A DNA stretch of 42,354 nucleotides from Acidimicrobiia bacterium (GCA_011523395.1 WTGW01000019.1:1-42354), one strand, 5' to 3'. Positions 33,509 to 42,225 are shown, counted from the stretch's first letter. Notes: generated by a model from the letters alone, not told the origin. A program made the numbers and translations.

Positions 33509-34569
33509 CGATTCTCGGGGCGGGCAACGGTGGGCAGTCCACCGCCGCGCGCTGCGGTCGGGCCGGTCATTCCGTGAGGCTGTACGACCGTTTCCCCGAG
33601 GTTGTGGAGCCGCTTGCCTCCTTGGGCGAGATCCGGACGGGCGGAGCGGTGGAGGAGACCGGTCCCATCGAGCTGGCCACCACCGACATGTCCCGAGCCG
33701 TCTCGGGCGCCGACCTGATACTCGTGTCGGTCCCCGGCTTCGCCCACCGCTACATCGCGTCGGAACTCGCCGGGGTGCTGCAAGGTGATGAGACGGTAGT
33801 CCTCCATCCGGGTGGTTTCGGAGGAGCTCTCGAGGTCCGGAAAATCTGGTCGGACCTCGGAGTGCCGGCCGGTGTCCGGCTGGGAGAGACCAACACCCTG
33901 GCCTATGCCTGCCGGGTCGTCGAGCCCGGAACGGTCCATATCGGCGGGGTCAAGGGGGCCTTTTCCGTGGCGGCCCTCGGAGCCTCGAGGACACCCGAAG
34001 TGGTCCAGGCGCTCAGGCCCGTCTTCCCAAACGTCGAGGCGGCGACCTCGGTACTGGAAACCAGCTTCGACAACATGAACCCGGTGGCCCATCCGGTTGT
34101 CGCGGTGCTCAACGCCGGGCCGATGGACGGCGGCGACTTCGACTTCTACGCCGACGGGCTGACCCCCTCGGTGGTTCGGGCCATGGAGGCCCTGGATGCC
34201 GAGAGGATGGAGGTCGCGGGCGCACTGGGGATTCCCTTCCGGAGCCATCCCGCCTGGCTGGAGCGCTCCTACGGTATCGTCGGATCCGACACGATGGATA
34301 CGGAGCGGCAGCTGGCCTCCAACGTGATGCGGGGCATCGGCGTCCCGGGAGGGATGCACGGACGGTACCTAACCGAGGACGTGCCACTCGGCCTGGTGCC
34401 AATGGCCCGGATAGCCCGGCTGGCGGGAGTGCGCACTCCCGTGATCGATGCGGTCATCACCCTCGCGGGTGCGGCTACCGGGAGGGACTACCGCAGCGAG
34501 GGCCGCTCCCTCGAGGACATGGGCATCGATAACCTGACCCCCGAGCAGATCTTGGAGGCAATAGCGTGA
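33499..34569 (+). CDS. NAD/NADP octopine/nopaline dehydrogenase-family enzyme
   Basis: A 356-residue two-domain dehydrogenase of the opine dehydrogenase family. The Rossmann motif is AILGAGNGGQ (residues 4-13), with Asp30 (LYD) suited to binding the ribose of NAD(H). The C-terminal domain has NPVAHP with the likely catalytic His198, LNAGPMDGGDF, and the helix EALDAERMEVAGALG. Family members form or split opines, in which an amino acid and a 2-oxo acid share a secondary amine. In a catabolic setting, oxidative cleavage is the likely direction, but reduction of an imine or a keto acid is possible. GTG 33499 overlaps the fused gene by 10 bases, and its stop overlaps the MOSC gene's GTG. ABC uptake genes nearby fit an opine-like substrate. 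Confidence 0.87.
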   Translation: MRIAILGAGNGGQSTAARCGRAGHSVRLYDRFPEVVEPLASLGEIRTGGAVEETGPIELATTDMSRAVSGADLILVSVPGFAHRYIASELAGVLQGDETVVLHPGGFGGALEVRKIWSDLGVPAGVRLGETNTLAYACRVVEPGTVHIGGVKGAFSVAALGASRTPEVVQALRPVFPNVEAATSVLETSFDNMNPVAHPVVAVLNAGPMDGGDFDFYADGLTPSVVRAMEALDAERMEVAGALGIPFRSHPAWLERSYGIVGSDTMDTERQLASNVMRGIGVPGGMHGRYLTEDVPLGLVPMARIARLAGVRTPVIDAVITLAGAATGRDYRSEGRSLEDMGIDNLTPEQILEAIA

Positions 34570-35210
34570 GCCGGCTGAGCGAGGTTTCACCGCCGAAGCC
34601 GACTCCCTCCACATCGCGCCTGGTTCCTGTCGGGCTGATCTCGCTTCTCCAGATCCAGAAGGACAAGCTCATCGGCGACACCCCGGACGGCCAGGTCTAC
34701 AGAACCACATCACTCGTCGCGGTGGGAGAACTGAAGGTGGCCCGGGCCGGCGTCATCGCCGAGGTCGATGGTGGTTGGGTTCTCGACCGGCATCACACGG
34801 CGCATCCCGCCGAGACGCGAGCACATCGCTCCGATCGGATCCTGAGCATCGGATTCAGCAGGCACTACAAGCTGATCGAGGACGAGTTCGGGTGGGCGCC
34901 CCCAGGTGTGGCAGGGGAGAACATCATCGTCGACACGGCGGATCGGTTGCACCACCAGGATGTGGCCGGTGGGTTCGTGATCCGCACTTCCGGTGGCGAT
35001 GTGGAACTGGACCCCCCCGATGTGCTCGACTCGTGCGTACCTTTCAGCAAGTTCCTGCTCAGAGATAAGGGGACACCGGTTCGCCGGGTGGTACAGGCTC
35101 GGAAGTTCCTCGGGGCCGGCATGCGGGGATACTCCATGGGCGCGAGCCGGATCCCGGAGTATGCGGCGGTGCGGACCGGGGATCTAGTACTTAGAAACGT
35201 CGGATCATGA
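34566..35210 (+). CDS. MOSC-domain protein
   Basis: A 214-residue stand-alone MOSC protein (C-terminal domain of molybdenum cofactor sulfurase). Recognisable parts are RILSIGFSRHYKLIEDEF, APPGVAGENIIVDT near residue 112, GGFVIRT, and DSCVPFSKFLL with the conserved Cys that can carry sulfur. Stand-alone MOSC proteins move sulfur or reduce N-hydroxylated compounds; the last would suit an amine-processing pathway, but no Moco-binding partner is nearby. GTG 34566 overlaps the preceding stop (GTGA). It is third in the operon of the fused MmgE/PrpD protein. The exact role is not known. Confidence 0.83.
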   Translation: MSRLSEVSPPKPTPSTSRLVPVGLISLLQIQKDKLIGDTPDGQVYRTTSLVAVGELKVARAGVIAEVDGGWVLDRHHTAHPAETRAHRSDRILSIGFSRHYKLIEDEFGWAPPGVAGENIIVDTADRLHHQDVAGGFVIRTSGGDVELDPPDVLDSCVPFSKFLLRDKGTPVRRVVQARKFLGAGMRGYSMGASRIPEYAAVRTGDLVLRNVGS

Positions 35211-35241
35211 GAACCCGACCCGTCCGCAATGGAGGCCGGAG

Positions 35242-35427
35242 ATGTTGAAGCTGGTCAAGTGGATAGCGCTGGTGCCGATGGGATTGGGGATCGTACTGCT
35301 CTTCTTCGCTCTCATCTGGCGCACCTGGGGACAGGCGGTCTTCGGTAGCGGGCTGATCCTCGCGGCCGCGCTGTGGATAGCCGTGTTCGCACGAGCCGAA
35401 CGCCGGCGCCAGCCGCTTCCCTTCTAG
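35242..35427 (+). CDS. Small two-helix membrane protein, unknown function
   Basis: A 61-residue protein with two hydrophobic helices (about residues 4-25 and 31-50) and a basic tail (ERRRQPLPF), likely in the cytoplasmic membrane with its C-terminus inside. It is supported as a real gene by GGAGG six bases before ATG 35242, by a 31-base gap from the MOSC gene on the same strand, and by the strong hairpin terminator that follows. I recognise no family. It could be a membrane anchor or assembly factor for the operon's enzymes. Confidence 0.65.
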   Translation: MLKLVKWIALVPMGLGIVLLFFALIWRTWGQAVFGSGLILAAALWIAVFARAERRRQPLPF

Positions 35428-35442
35428 TTGTCCTGGACGCGA

Positions 35443-35470
35443 CGGAGGGTGGCCCGTGGGCCACCCTCCG
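35443..35470. terminator. Bidirectional hairpin terminator
   Basis: A perfect 12-bp stem, CGGAGGGTGGCC (35443-35454) with GGCCACCCTCCG (35459-35470), loop CGTG. It sits in the 56-bp gap between converging genes (small membrane protein on plus, ABC binding protein on minus). It lacks a T-tract on either side, as is common for high-GC bacteria. Confidence 0.8.
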
Positions 35471-35483
35471 CAGTCGCTGTGTA

Positions 35484-37724
35484 TCAGCTCTTCCAGTAGA
35501 ACGCGGGAGGAAGGGCGTTCGATGGCGCCCGCTGGTCCAGCGTGTTGGAGATCCGGGCCGGGATGTTGCCGAGGTTCGTGTTCGCCAAGTACATCCCGTA
35601 GATCGCCAGGCCGTCGCCGACCACCCCGATCGACCAGACCTGATCGGTGTGGAGCTTGTAGATCTCCTTTGCGATCCGGATCCGCTCCGCCTCGTCCGGC
35701 TCGACCAGGCCGGCGTCAAGCAGGGCCCAACCCTCCTTGATCATCAGCTGATCGGACGGCTCCACGCCGTCGGCGCCGTCGGTGGCCCGCCACTTGGCGT
35801 AGGGGATGCCGATCAAGCCCGGATAGTTGTTGGTCCTGGTCGGCATGATCAGATCCTGCTGGCGGAACGGGTCGGGGGATGAGACCGTGTGGCCCGAGAA
35901 CATGATCTCGTTGGCCTCGGCCTTCTCCACGAGCAGGCCGCCGGTAACCGCCGGACCCGCACTGAGGTCGATCCCGATCTCGCGCCAGTGTTCCCGGATC
36001 AACTGCCCGGCGGCCGGGAAGTCGGCGAAGCTGGCCGGCGCTTCGTAGACCAGCACGAGCCGGTCGCCGCTGCCATCCGGACGCAGCCGGTAGCCCTCGC
36101 CGTCCTTCTCCGTCAGACCGATGCCGTCGAGCAACGCGTTGGCCGCATCGACATCGAGCGTGGCCCACTTCTCGACCCACTCCTGACCCAGGGCGTAGAC
36201 GCTCTGCTCGGACGGCGCCGACGACGTTGTCTGGCTGGTTCCCAGGAAGATGGCCTCGTTGATCTCGTCCCGGTCGATCCCCATCGACAGCGCTCGCCTG
36301 AAGTCGGCGGTACGGATCAACTCGCCGATTACCGGGTCGGCATCGTAGGCCAGGTTGATACGCACCCCGAAGTCCGATCCCACGCCGGGAGTGCGGTGGA
36401 TCATGTAGCCGCTGCGCTCCTGGTTCTCCAGCAACACCGGAAGGCTCGCCACCTGGAGATGCCGGTCCTGGAAGTCGTACTCGCCCGCTACGGAGTTGAG
36501 GATCAGTACTTCCCGGTCCTCGGCGCCGGCCATGCTGATCTTGTGGATGTACGGCAGCTGGTTGCCCGCCGTATCCACCCAGATGCTGTACGGGTTGGCC
36601 TCGAACTCCCATGGAGGATCGTTGATCGGCCGCGTCATCACCCACGGGGTGACGGTCGGCAGATCGGGGTTGAGTTGCCACGTGTTCCGGCTCTTCAAAT
36701 AGGCGCCCCAGTTCTCCTGACCCGCATCCTGGGCCAGAGCGTCGGCGTCAGGATTGAAGTCGGCATGGAACTGCTGCAGGTAGTGGGCGGGGGCGAAGCC
36801 CCCGTAACCGAACTGACCGGTGATGGTCTGCCCGTTGATGGAGCCCCATCCCGCCATGATCTGGGGCAACAGGGGGTAGGGCGCGACCGCGGTGAGCGTG
36901 ACCGTGTAATCGTCCACCTTCTCCACAGCCACCTGTTCCCCACCGACGCGCAACTGTCCGGGAGGGGCCGCGACATTCGAGTTCAGGCTCATGTGCTCGC
37001 GCCACCAGACGATGTCCTCGGCGGTGAACGGCGCTCCGTCGGACCACTTCATCCCTTCACGCAGGTAGAGCGTGAGCACCGTGGCGTCGGCATTCACCTC
37101 GAATCCGGCTGCGATGTTGGGAATGACCTTCCGGTGGGCGTAGTCCCAGTAGATCAGGTTGTCCGGCCCACCGTTGAACCGGTTGGCGTTCTGCCGGTCG
37201 TTGACCGTGGAGATATACCCGCGGCGCAGCTCGCGCCCGCCGTAGGTGCCGATCTCGTGCACCGGCTCCACCACCAGGGGGTTCCTCGGCACGCGCTGAT
37301 CGACCGGCGGGAGCTCGCCCGCAGCCACCCGGGCAGCCATCTCCGGTGACTCGTTGAACGTGGTGGGGTACTGGGCGGGATCGGTGATCACGATGTGACC
37401 CTCTATCGCCGGCAAGCCCCTTTCGATGGCGCGGGTCGTGGTGGTCGTGTCCGCAGCCGCTGCTGCCGTGGTGGTCGGCGCCTCGCCCGCTGCGGCTGTG
37501 GTGGTCGGAGTGTCCGCGGGAGCCGCGGCGGTTGTCTCCGTGGTAGCCGCCTGGGTCGTCGCCGGGGCGGCCGTGGTCTGGGTGGGCGCGGCGGTGGTCT
37601 GAGCCGGCTCGTCGTCCGCGCCGCAAGCGGCGATGACGATGGCACCTCCAACACTGCCGCCGGCCAGCTTCAGGAAACGGCGCCTCGAGACACCCTTGTT
37701 GCCCTGGTGCTTATCGTCCGCCAT
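35484..37724 (-). CDS. ABC transporter family 5 substrate-binding lipoprotein (Tat-exported)
   Basis: A 746-residue extracytoplasmic solute-binding protein of the peptide/nickel/opine family 5, longer than the usual 500-600. The N-terminus has a twin-arginine signal, SRRRFLKL, followed by a lipobox ending AAC (Cys about residue 34), so it is exported folded and lipid-anchored. A 60-residue Ala/Thr-rich linker (residues about 40-100) separates the anchor from the binding domain. MKWSDGAPFTAEDIVWW near residue 240 is a family 5 signature. ATG 37724 has GGAGGAGG eight bases upstream. It has its own promoter region with operator site 9, separate from the permease/ATPase genes, which allows surplus binding protein. 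Specificity (peptide, opine or other) cannot be read from sequence. Confidence 0.92.
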   Translation of the reverse strand: MADDKHQGNKGVSRRRFLKLAGGSVGGAIVIAACGADDEPAQTTAAPTQTTAAPATTQAATTETTAAAPADTPTTTAAAGEAPTTTAAAAADTTTTTRAIERGLPAIEGHIVITDPAQYPTTFNESPEMAARVAAGELPPVDQRVPRNPLVVEPVHEIGTYGGRELRRGYISTVNDRQNANRFNGGPDNLIYWDYAHRKVIPNIAAGFEVNADATVLTLYLREGMKWSDGAPFTAEDIVWWREHMSLNSNVAAPPGQLRVGGEQVAVEKVDDYTVTLTAVAPYPLLPQIMAGWGSINGQTITGQFGYGGFAPAHYLQQFHADFNPDADALAQDAGQENWGAYLKSRNTWQLNPDLPTVTPWVMTRPINDPPWEFEANPYSIWVDTAGNQLPYIHKISMAGAEDREVLILNSVAGEYDFQDRHLQVASLPVLLENQERSGYMIHRTPGVGSDFGVRINLAYDADPVIGELIRTADFRRALSMGIDRDEINEAIFLGTSQTTSSAPSEQSVYALGQEWVEKWATLDVDAANALLDGIGLTEKDGEGYRLRPDGSGDRLVLVYEAPASFADFPAAGQLIREHWREIGIDLSAGPAVTGGLLVEKAEANEIMFSGHTVSSPDPFRQQDLIMPTRTNNYPGLIGIPYAKWRATDGADGVEPSDQLMIKEGWALLDAGLVEPDEAERIRIAKEIYKLHTDQVWSIGVVGDGLAIYGMYLANTNLGNIPARISNTLDQRAPSNALPPAFYWKS

Positions 37725-37803
37725 CAACGGAACCTCCTCCGCCCACGTGTCAAAGGTTGTGATCGGTCGGGTTGTCCGCCCTCTCCGCAGGCCTCGTGCT
37801 GTT

Positions 37804-37835
37804 GATATCAAGTCCCGATAACGCTTCACGATATC
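37804..37835. promoter_or_regulatory. Island operator site 9 (three half-sites)
   Basis: GATATC (37804-37809), GATAAC (37817-37822) and GATATC (37830-37835), all 13 bp apart; the first spacer is AAGTCCC. It is in the 204-bp gap between the ABC ATPase gene (stop 37929) and the binding-protein start 37724. No other feature was seen in that gap. Confidence 0.75.
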
Positions 37836-37928
37836 CGGGCAGGAACCATCGTGTCAACTGGTTTCGCAGGGTTGCCGGAAGCGCCGCCGGAGACCCGGCA
37901 TGCGTGAAGTTGCCGGTCGGCGATCGGC

Positions 37929-38984
37929 TCAGCCGCTGGTGACGCCGGGTAGCTCCAACTCCCCGACCCGCAGGCACTCGACCCGCCGTTCCCCGTCCAC
38001 CACCTCTGCCACCGGGGTCTCGGCACCGCACCTCTCGATGGCGTAGGCGCACCTGGGATGGAAGTAGCAGCCGCTGGGCGGGTCGGCCGGATCGGCCACC
38101 TCGCCACGCAGCGGGATCCTCGTGCGGCCGGCACGGGGGTCGGTGCGGGGTACGGCATTCAGGAGCGCCGCCGTATAGGGGTGTTTCGGGTTGAAGAACA
38201 CCTGGTCGCGCTCCCCGATCTCCACGACCTTGCCGACGTACATGACCGCCACCCGATCGCTGATGTGCTTGACCACGCTCAGGTCGTGCGCGACGAATAT
38301 GTACGTGAGGCCCAGTTCCTCCTGGAGCTCGAGCAGCAGGTTGAGGGTCTGCGCCTGCACGGAGACGTCGAGGGCGGACACCGGCTCGTCGGCTATCACC
38401 AGGCGAGGGTTCAGAGCAAGGGCGCGGGCGATGCCGATCCGCTGCCGCTGGCCGCCGCTGAAGGCATGCGGGAACCTGCGCATGTACTCGGGGCGCAGGC
38501 GAACCAGGCGGAGCAATTCCTCGACCCGGTCGATGCGGTCATTGCGGTTCTTCATCCCGTTGAGCAGCAGGGGTTCGCCGATTATGTCGAGTACGGTCAT
38601 CCTGGGGTTCAGCGATGAGCGCGGGTCCTGGAAGACCATCTGCATCTGGGGCCGCAGCGGACGTAACTCCCGCCGGCTGAGGCCGCTCAGGTCGATCCAT
38701 CTACCCGATTCGGTACGGAAGCGGATCTCGCCGGCGGTCGGATCCAGCGCCCGGACCACGCAGCGGACCGCGGTGGTCTTGCCCGATCCGCTCTCGCCCA
38801 CCAGCGCCAGGGTCTCGCCCTGGCGGACGTCGAAGCTGATCCCGTCGACGGCCCGGACGTGACCCCTGACCCGGTTGGCGAAGCCCACCCTGATCGGGAA
38901 GTGCTTCCTCAGATCGCGGACCTCGAGGATGTTCGAGGGCCCGTTATCGGGAGTGGGGCTCTCGGCCGCGGCGGGCCCGGTCAT
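37929..38984 (-). CDS. Oligopeptide-type ABC transporter ATPase (OppF/DppF-like)
   Basis: A 351-residue ABC ATPase. Walker A is GESGSGKTT (about residue 60), the Q-loop segment is [14 protein letters not shown], the signature is [15 protein letters not shown], and Walker B is [12 protein letters not shown]. The C-terminal oligopeptide extension has [15 protein letters not shown] with the conserved cysteines. It energises uptake through the two permeases upstream. ATG 38984 overlaps the stop of the partner ATPase (ATGA). It is last in the four-gene permease/ATPase operon. The frame stays open to 39134, but that is inside the partner gene. [15 protein letters not shown] is typical of the OppF rather than OppD class. 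Confidence 0.94.
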   Translation of the reverse strand: MTGPAAAESPTPDNGPSNILEVRDLRKHFPIRVGFANRVRGHVRAVDGISFDVRQGETLALVGESGSGKTTAVRCVVRALDPTAGEIRFRTESGRWIDLSGLSRRELRPLRPQMQMVFQDPRSSLNPRMTVLDIIGEPLLLNGMKNRNDRIDRVEELLRLVRLRPEYMRRFPHAFSGGQRQRIGIARALALNPRLVIADEPVSALDVSVQAQTLNLLLELQEELGLTYIFVAHDLSVVKHISDRVAVMYVGKVVEIGERDQVFFNPKHPYTAALLNAVPRTDPRAGRTRIPLRGEVADPADPPSGCYFHPRCAYAIERCGAETPVAEVVDGERRVECLRVGELELPGVTSG

Positions 38985-40018
38985 GACCCTCGCCCTTCGA
39001 CCGAGACCGCCGTATCTTGATCGCGGAATAGATGGCAGACCACCTCGCGGCCGGGCGCAGTCGTCCAGGTCTCGGGTTCTTCGACGGCGCACAAGCCCTC
39101 GATGGCCTCCGAGCAGCGGGGATGGAAGCTGCACCCGCTCGGGCGGTCGAACGGATGGGGTACGGATCCGGTGATGGCGGGCAGCTTGGCCTTGGGCGCC
39201 GCGTCCAGGGCCGGGATGGAACGCAACAGGGCTCGGGTGTATGGATGCTGGGGGTCGTAGAAGATGTTCTCCACGGAACCCTGCTCTACGTCGCGGCCCA
39301 GGTACATCACCACCACGTCGTCGGCCGTCTCGGCGATGACGCCGAGGTCGTGCGTGATCAGCATTACCGCCATCGACCGTTCCTCCTGCAGGGACATCAT
39401 GAGATCGAGTATCTGGGCCTGGGTGGTCACATCGAGCGCGGTGGTGGGCTCGTCCGCGATCAGCAGCCTGGGATCGGGCGCCAGCGCGTGGGCGATCATG
39501 GCCCTCTGGCGAAGGCCGCCGGAGAGTTCCCAGCTGTACTGGTCCAGGGTGGCGGCGGGACGGGGGATTCCCACCATCGTGAGAAGGTCCGCTGCCCTCT
39601 CCCTGGCCTCCGCCTTGTTGAGCCTCTCGTGGAGGCGTATCGCCTCCGTCAACTGGTTGCCGATGGTGTGGACCGGGCTGAACGATGTCATCGGTTCCTG
39701 GAAGACGAGCCCGATCTCGCCTCCCCGCACCGAACGCATGTACTTTCCGTTGGGCCGCCGCTTCACGAGGTCGACGGGGGTCCCGTCGTTCCGGGTAAGG
39801 AGGATCTCGCCGTCGACGATCCGGCCGGGGTCATCCACTATCCGCAGGATCGACAGCGCGGTGACGCTCTTGCCACACCCGCTCTCTCCGACTATTCCCA
39901 GCGTCCGGCCCGCCGACACGTCGAAGCTCACCCCGTCGACCGCTTTGGTGACCCCCTCGTCGGCGATGAAGTAGGTCTTCAGGTTCCGCACGGAGAGCAG
40001 CGGGCGGTCGGTTCGCAC
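38981..40018 (-). CDS. Oligopeptide-type ABC transporter ATPase (OppD/DppD-like)
   Basis: A 345-residue ABC ATPase. Walker A is [10 protein letters not shown], the Q-loop segment is [17 protein letters not shown], the signature is [15 protein letters not shown], Walker B is [12 protein letters not shown], and the C-terminal extension has [16 protein letters not shown]. The signature reads LSGGLRQR where most have LSGGMRQR, a minor change. GTG 40018 is preferred because a clean GGAGG sits five bases upstream and it begins one base after the permease stop; ATG 40030 or GTG 40054 would lie further inside the permease gene. It pairs with the OppF-like protein to form the nucleotide-binding dimer. 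Confidence 0.93.
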   Translation of the reverse strand: MRTDRPLLSVRNLKTYFIADEGVTKAVDGVSFDVSAGRTLGIVGESGCGKSVTALSILRIVDDPGRIVDGEILLTRNDGTPVDLVKRRPNGKYMRSVRGGEIGLVFQEPMTSFSPVHTIGNQLTEAIRLHERLNKAEARERAADLLTMVGIPRPAATLDQYSWELSGGLRQRAMIAHALAPDPRLLIADEPTTALDVTTQAQILDLMMSLQEERSMAVMLITHDLGVIAETADDVVVMYLGRDVEQGSVENIFYDPQHPYTRALLRSIPALDAAPKAKLPAITGSVPHPFDRPSGCSFHPRCSEAIEGLCAVEEPETWTTAPGREVVCHLFRDQDTAVSVEGRGS

Positions 40019-40019
40019 G

Positions 40020-41186
40020 TCAGCCTCCATAGGGGTCGGCCGCGTCTCGGACACCGTCGCCCAAGAAGTTGAAGGCCAGCACGGCCAGGATCACCGGAGC
40101 CACGGGTATGAGCATCCAGATCGCCTGGGCGACCGTCTGGACGTTCTGGGCGTCCTGGAGCATGACACCCCAGGAGATGGCCGGTGGACGGAGGCCGAGG
40201 CCCAGGAAGCTGAGGGAGGTCTCCGCGATGATCATGAGGGGTACGGCCAGGGTGGTGGCTGCGATGATGTGGCTGGTGAGCAGGGGCACCATGTGGACTC
40301 GGATGATGCGCCCGTCCCTGGCGCCGCACAGCCTCGCCGCCATTATGAAGTCCTCGTGCCGCAGCTGGAGGAACCGTCCCCGCACCTCCCGGCCCAGGGT
40401 GGTCCACCCGATCAGGGAGATGATGATCGTGATGGAGAAGTAGATGCGGGTGGGACTCCAGGTGAGAGGCAGGGCTGCGGCGATTCCCAGCCACAGTGGG
40501 ATGACGGGGACGGAGCGAAGTATCTCGATGATCCGCTGGATGATCGAGTCGGGCACACCCCCGTAGTAGCCGGAGATGCCTCCCAGGGTGACCCCCAGGA
40601 CGAGGCTCAGGAAGACGCCGACCAGCCCGATCGTCAGGGAGGTCCGGGTGGCGAGGACCAACCTGGAGAAGATGTCCCGACCGAAGTTGTCGGTCCCCAG
40701 CAGGAAGATGGTGGATTCAGATTCGTACTCCTCGGGCACGCCTATCAGGTGGATGTCGGTGTCGAACAGGCCCAAGAGCTTGTACTCGTAGCCGCGGGCG
40801 AACAGCTGGATGGGGATGGACACGGTCTCGTCGGCTTCCCACACCTTCTTGAAGGTCTCGAAGTCGCGCTCGCCCACCAGCGGGTGAACGTAGGGGCCGA
40901 ACGTACCGTCCTCCGAAAACCAATGGATGGGCGAGGGGGGTATGAAGGACTGGGCCGGGCGGGAGTCGTCGGGATCGGAGTAGGCGAAGAAGTTCGCCAG
41001 CAGGGCCACGAGGTAGAAGGCGGCAATGACGAAGCCCGCGCTCACCGCAACCTTGTGCTTGCGGAACCTCCACCACATGAGCTTCCACTGCGGGGCGACC
41101 GAGATCCGGTCTTCCTCCACCAGTACGGCCACGTTCCCCTCGCCGGTGTCACCCGGCAGCGGAGGTGGTCGTTCAGAGGTTGCCAT
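40020..41186 (-). CDS. Oligopeptide-type ABC transporter permease (DppC-like)
   Basis: A 388-residue DppC-type permease, longer than the usual 280-300. After helix 1 (about residues 47-68) there is a soluble insertion of some 100 residues (to about residue 170) before the core, which would face outside. GTDNFGRDIFSRLV and the cytoplasmic EAA-type loop AARLCGARDGRIIRVHMVP identify the family, and AETSLSFLGLGLRPP is the typical C-terminal segment. It forms the channel with the DppB-like protein. ATG 41186 overlaps the DppB-like gene by 14 bases. Insertions of this kind occur in a subset of large-substrate transporters and match the oversized binding protein here. Confidence 0.92.
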   Translation of the reverse strand: MATSERPPPLPGDTGEGNVAVLVEEDRISVAPQWKLMWWRFRKHKVAVSAGFVIAAFYLVALLANFFAYSDPDDSRPAQSFIPPSPIHWFSEDGTFGPYVHPLVGERDFETFKKVWEADETVSIPIQLFARGYEYKLLGLFDTDIHLIGVPEEYESESTIFLLGTDNFGRDIFSRLVLATRTSLTIGLVGVFLSLVLGVTLGGISGYYGGVPDSIIQRIIEILRSVPVIPLWLGIAAALPLTWSPTRIYFSITIIISLIGWTTLGREVRGRFLQLRHEDFIMAARLCGARDGRIIRVHMVPLLTSHIIAATTLAVPLMIIAETSLSFLGLGLRPPAISWGVMLQDAQNVQTVAQAIWMLIPVAPVILAVLAFNFLGDGVRDAADPYGG

Positions 41187-42162
41187 GCCGGATCCTGGGA
41201 TCGAGCCACATCAGGGCCAGGTCGGACAGGAACACTCCGAGCACCGTGAACGCGCCCAGCAGGAGGATGATTGCTCCTGCCAGGTACATGTCCTGGCTCA
41301 GCAACGAACTGAGCAGCACGGGACCCATGGTGGGAAGGCTCAGCACCACCGAAACGATCACGGCGCCGGAGACGATATTCGGGAACAGGAGGCCCACCGA
41401 GCTGGCCACCGGGTTCATGGCCACCCGCACCGGATACTTGCCGATCGCCCTACGGTTGGACAGGCCCTTCGCCCGGGCGGTGGTGACGTAGGGCTGGCGC
41501 TTCTCGTCCAGGAGGTTGGCCCGGGTGATGCGGATCAGCTGGGCAGCTCCTGCCGTTCCCAGGACGATCGCCGGGATCGGGAGGTGAACCAGCATGTCAC
41601 CGAGTTTGGCGAGGCTCCACGGCGCGGTGGCGTACTCGACCGAGAACAACCCCGCCAGCGAGACGTCGAGCCAGAGGAACCCGGCGTACAGCATCACCAA
41701 TGCCAGGAGGAAGTTGGGTGTTGCCAGGCCGAGGAAGCCCAGGAAGGTGGCGACATGGTCACCGACCGAGTATTGCCGCACAGCCGAGTAGATCCCGATG
41801 GGGATAGCGATCAACAGGGTGAAGACGAGCGCCGATATCGACACCAGCATGCTGAGCGGCAGGCGGTCGCCGATCACCTCGACAACCGGTTTCTGGTGGA
41901 AGAACGATGTGCCGAGGTCTCCCTGCAGAACCCGGCCCATCCAGATGCCGTACTGGACCACGATATGACGATCCAGCCCGTACTCCGCCCGGAGCTGGGC
42001 CGCGAACTCGTCCGCTGTCTCGGTCCCGCTCTCCGCCAGTTCCGCCAAGGCGGTTGACACGAAGTCGCCCGGCGGGAGCTGGATGATCGCGAACGAGATG
42101 ATCGAGATGACGAACAGGGTCAGTATCCCGAGGGCGGCTCTCCGCAGGATGTAAGCCCACAT
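41173..42162 (-). CDS. Oligopeptide-type ABC transporter permease (DppB-like)
   Basis: A 329-residue DppB-type permease. It starts MWAYILRRAALGILTLFVIS, has QYGIWMGRVLQGDLGTSF near residue 70, six membrane helices, and the EAA loop YVTTARAKGLSNRRAIGKYP near residue 225. ATG 42162 has GGAGGG five bases upstream. It is the first gene of the transporter operon DppB, DppC, OppD and OppF, all on the minus strand with overlaps or a one-base gap. Operator site 10 lies 44 bases upstream of the start, so the transporter should be co-regulated with the catabolic genes and with its separately promoted binding protein. Confidence 0.94.
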   Translation of the reverse strand: MWAYILRRAALGILTLFVISIISFAIIQLPPGDFVSTALAELAESGTETADEFAAQLRAEYGLDRHIVVQYGIWMGRVLQGDLGTSFFHQKPVVEVIGDRLPLSMLVSISALVFTLLIAIPIGIYSAVRQYSVGDHVATFLGFLGLATPNFLLALVMLYAGFLWLDVSLAGLFSVEYATAPWSLAKLGDMLVHLPIPAIVLGTAGAAQLIRITRANLLDEKRQPYVTTARAKGLSNRRAIGKYPVRVAMNPVASSVGLLFPNIVSGAVIVSVVLSLPTMGPVLLSSLLSQDMYLAGAIILLLGAFTVLGVFLSDLALMWLDPRIRHGNL

Positions 42163-42206
42163 AGCTACCCTCCTCTGCTGCCTCTTCGGTGGCGACGTTG
42201 GATGGC

Positions 42207-42225
42207 GATATCGTAGCCCGATACC
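42207..42225. promoter_or_regulatory. Island operator site 10
   Basis: GATATC (42207-42212), spacer GTAGCCC, GATACC (42220-42225), 13-bp spacing. It is 44 bases upstream of the DppB-like start and is the last operator before the right-hand heptamer array. Confidence 0.77.

Noticed and set aside
33499-42162. Staphylopine-type opine metallophore system (opine dehydrogenase, ABC importer, MFS exporter)
   Set aside because: There is no nicotianamine-synthase-like gene, and the enzyme content is dominated by catabolic families, so synthesis of a metallophore is not supported.
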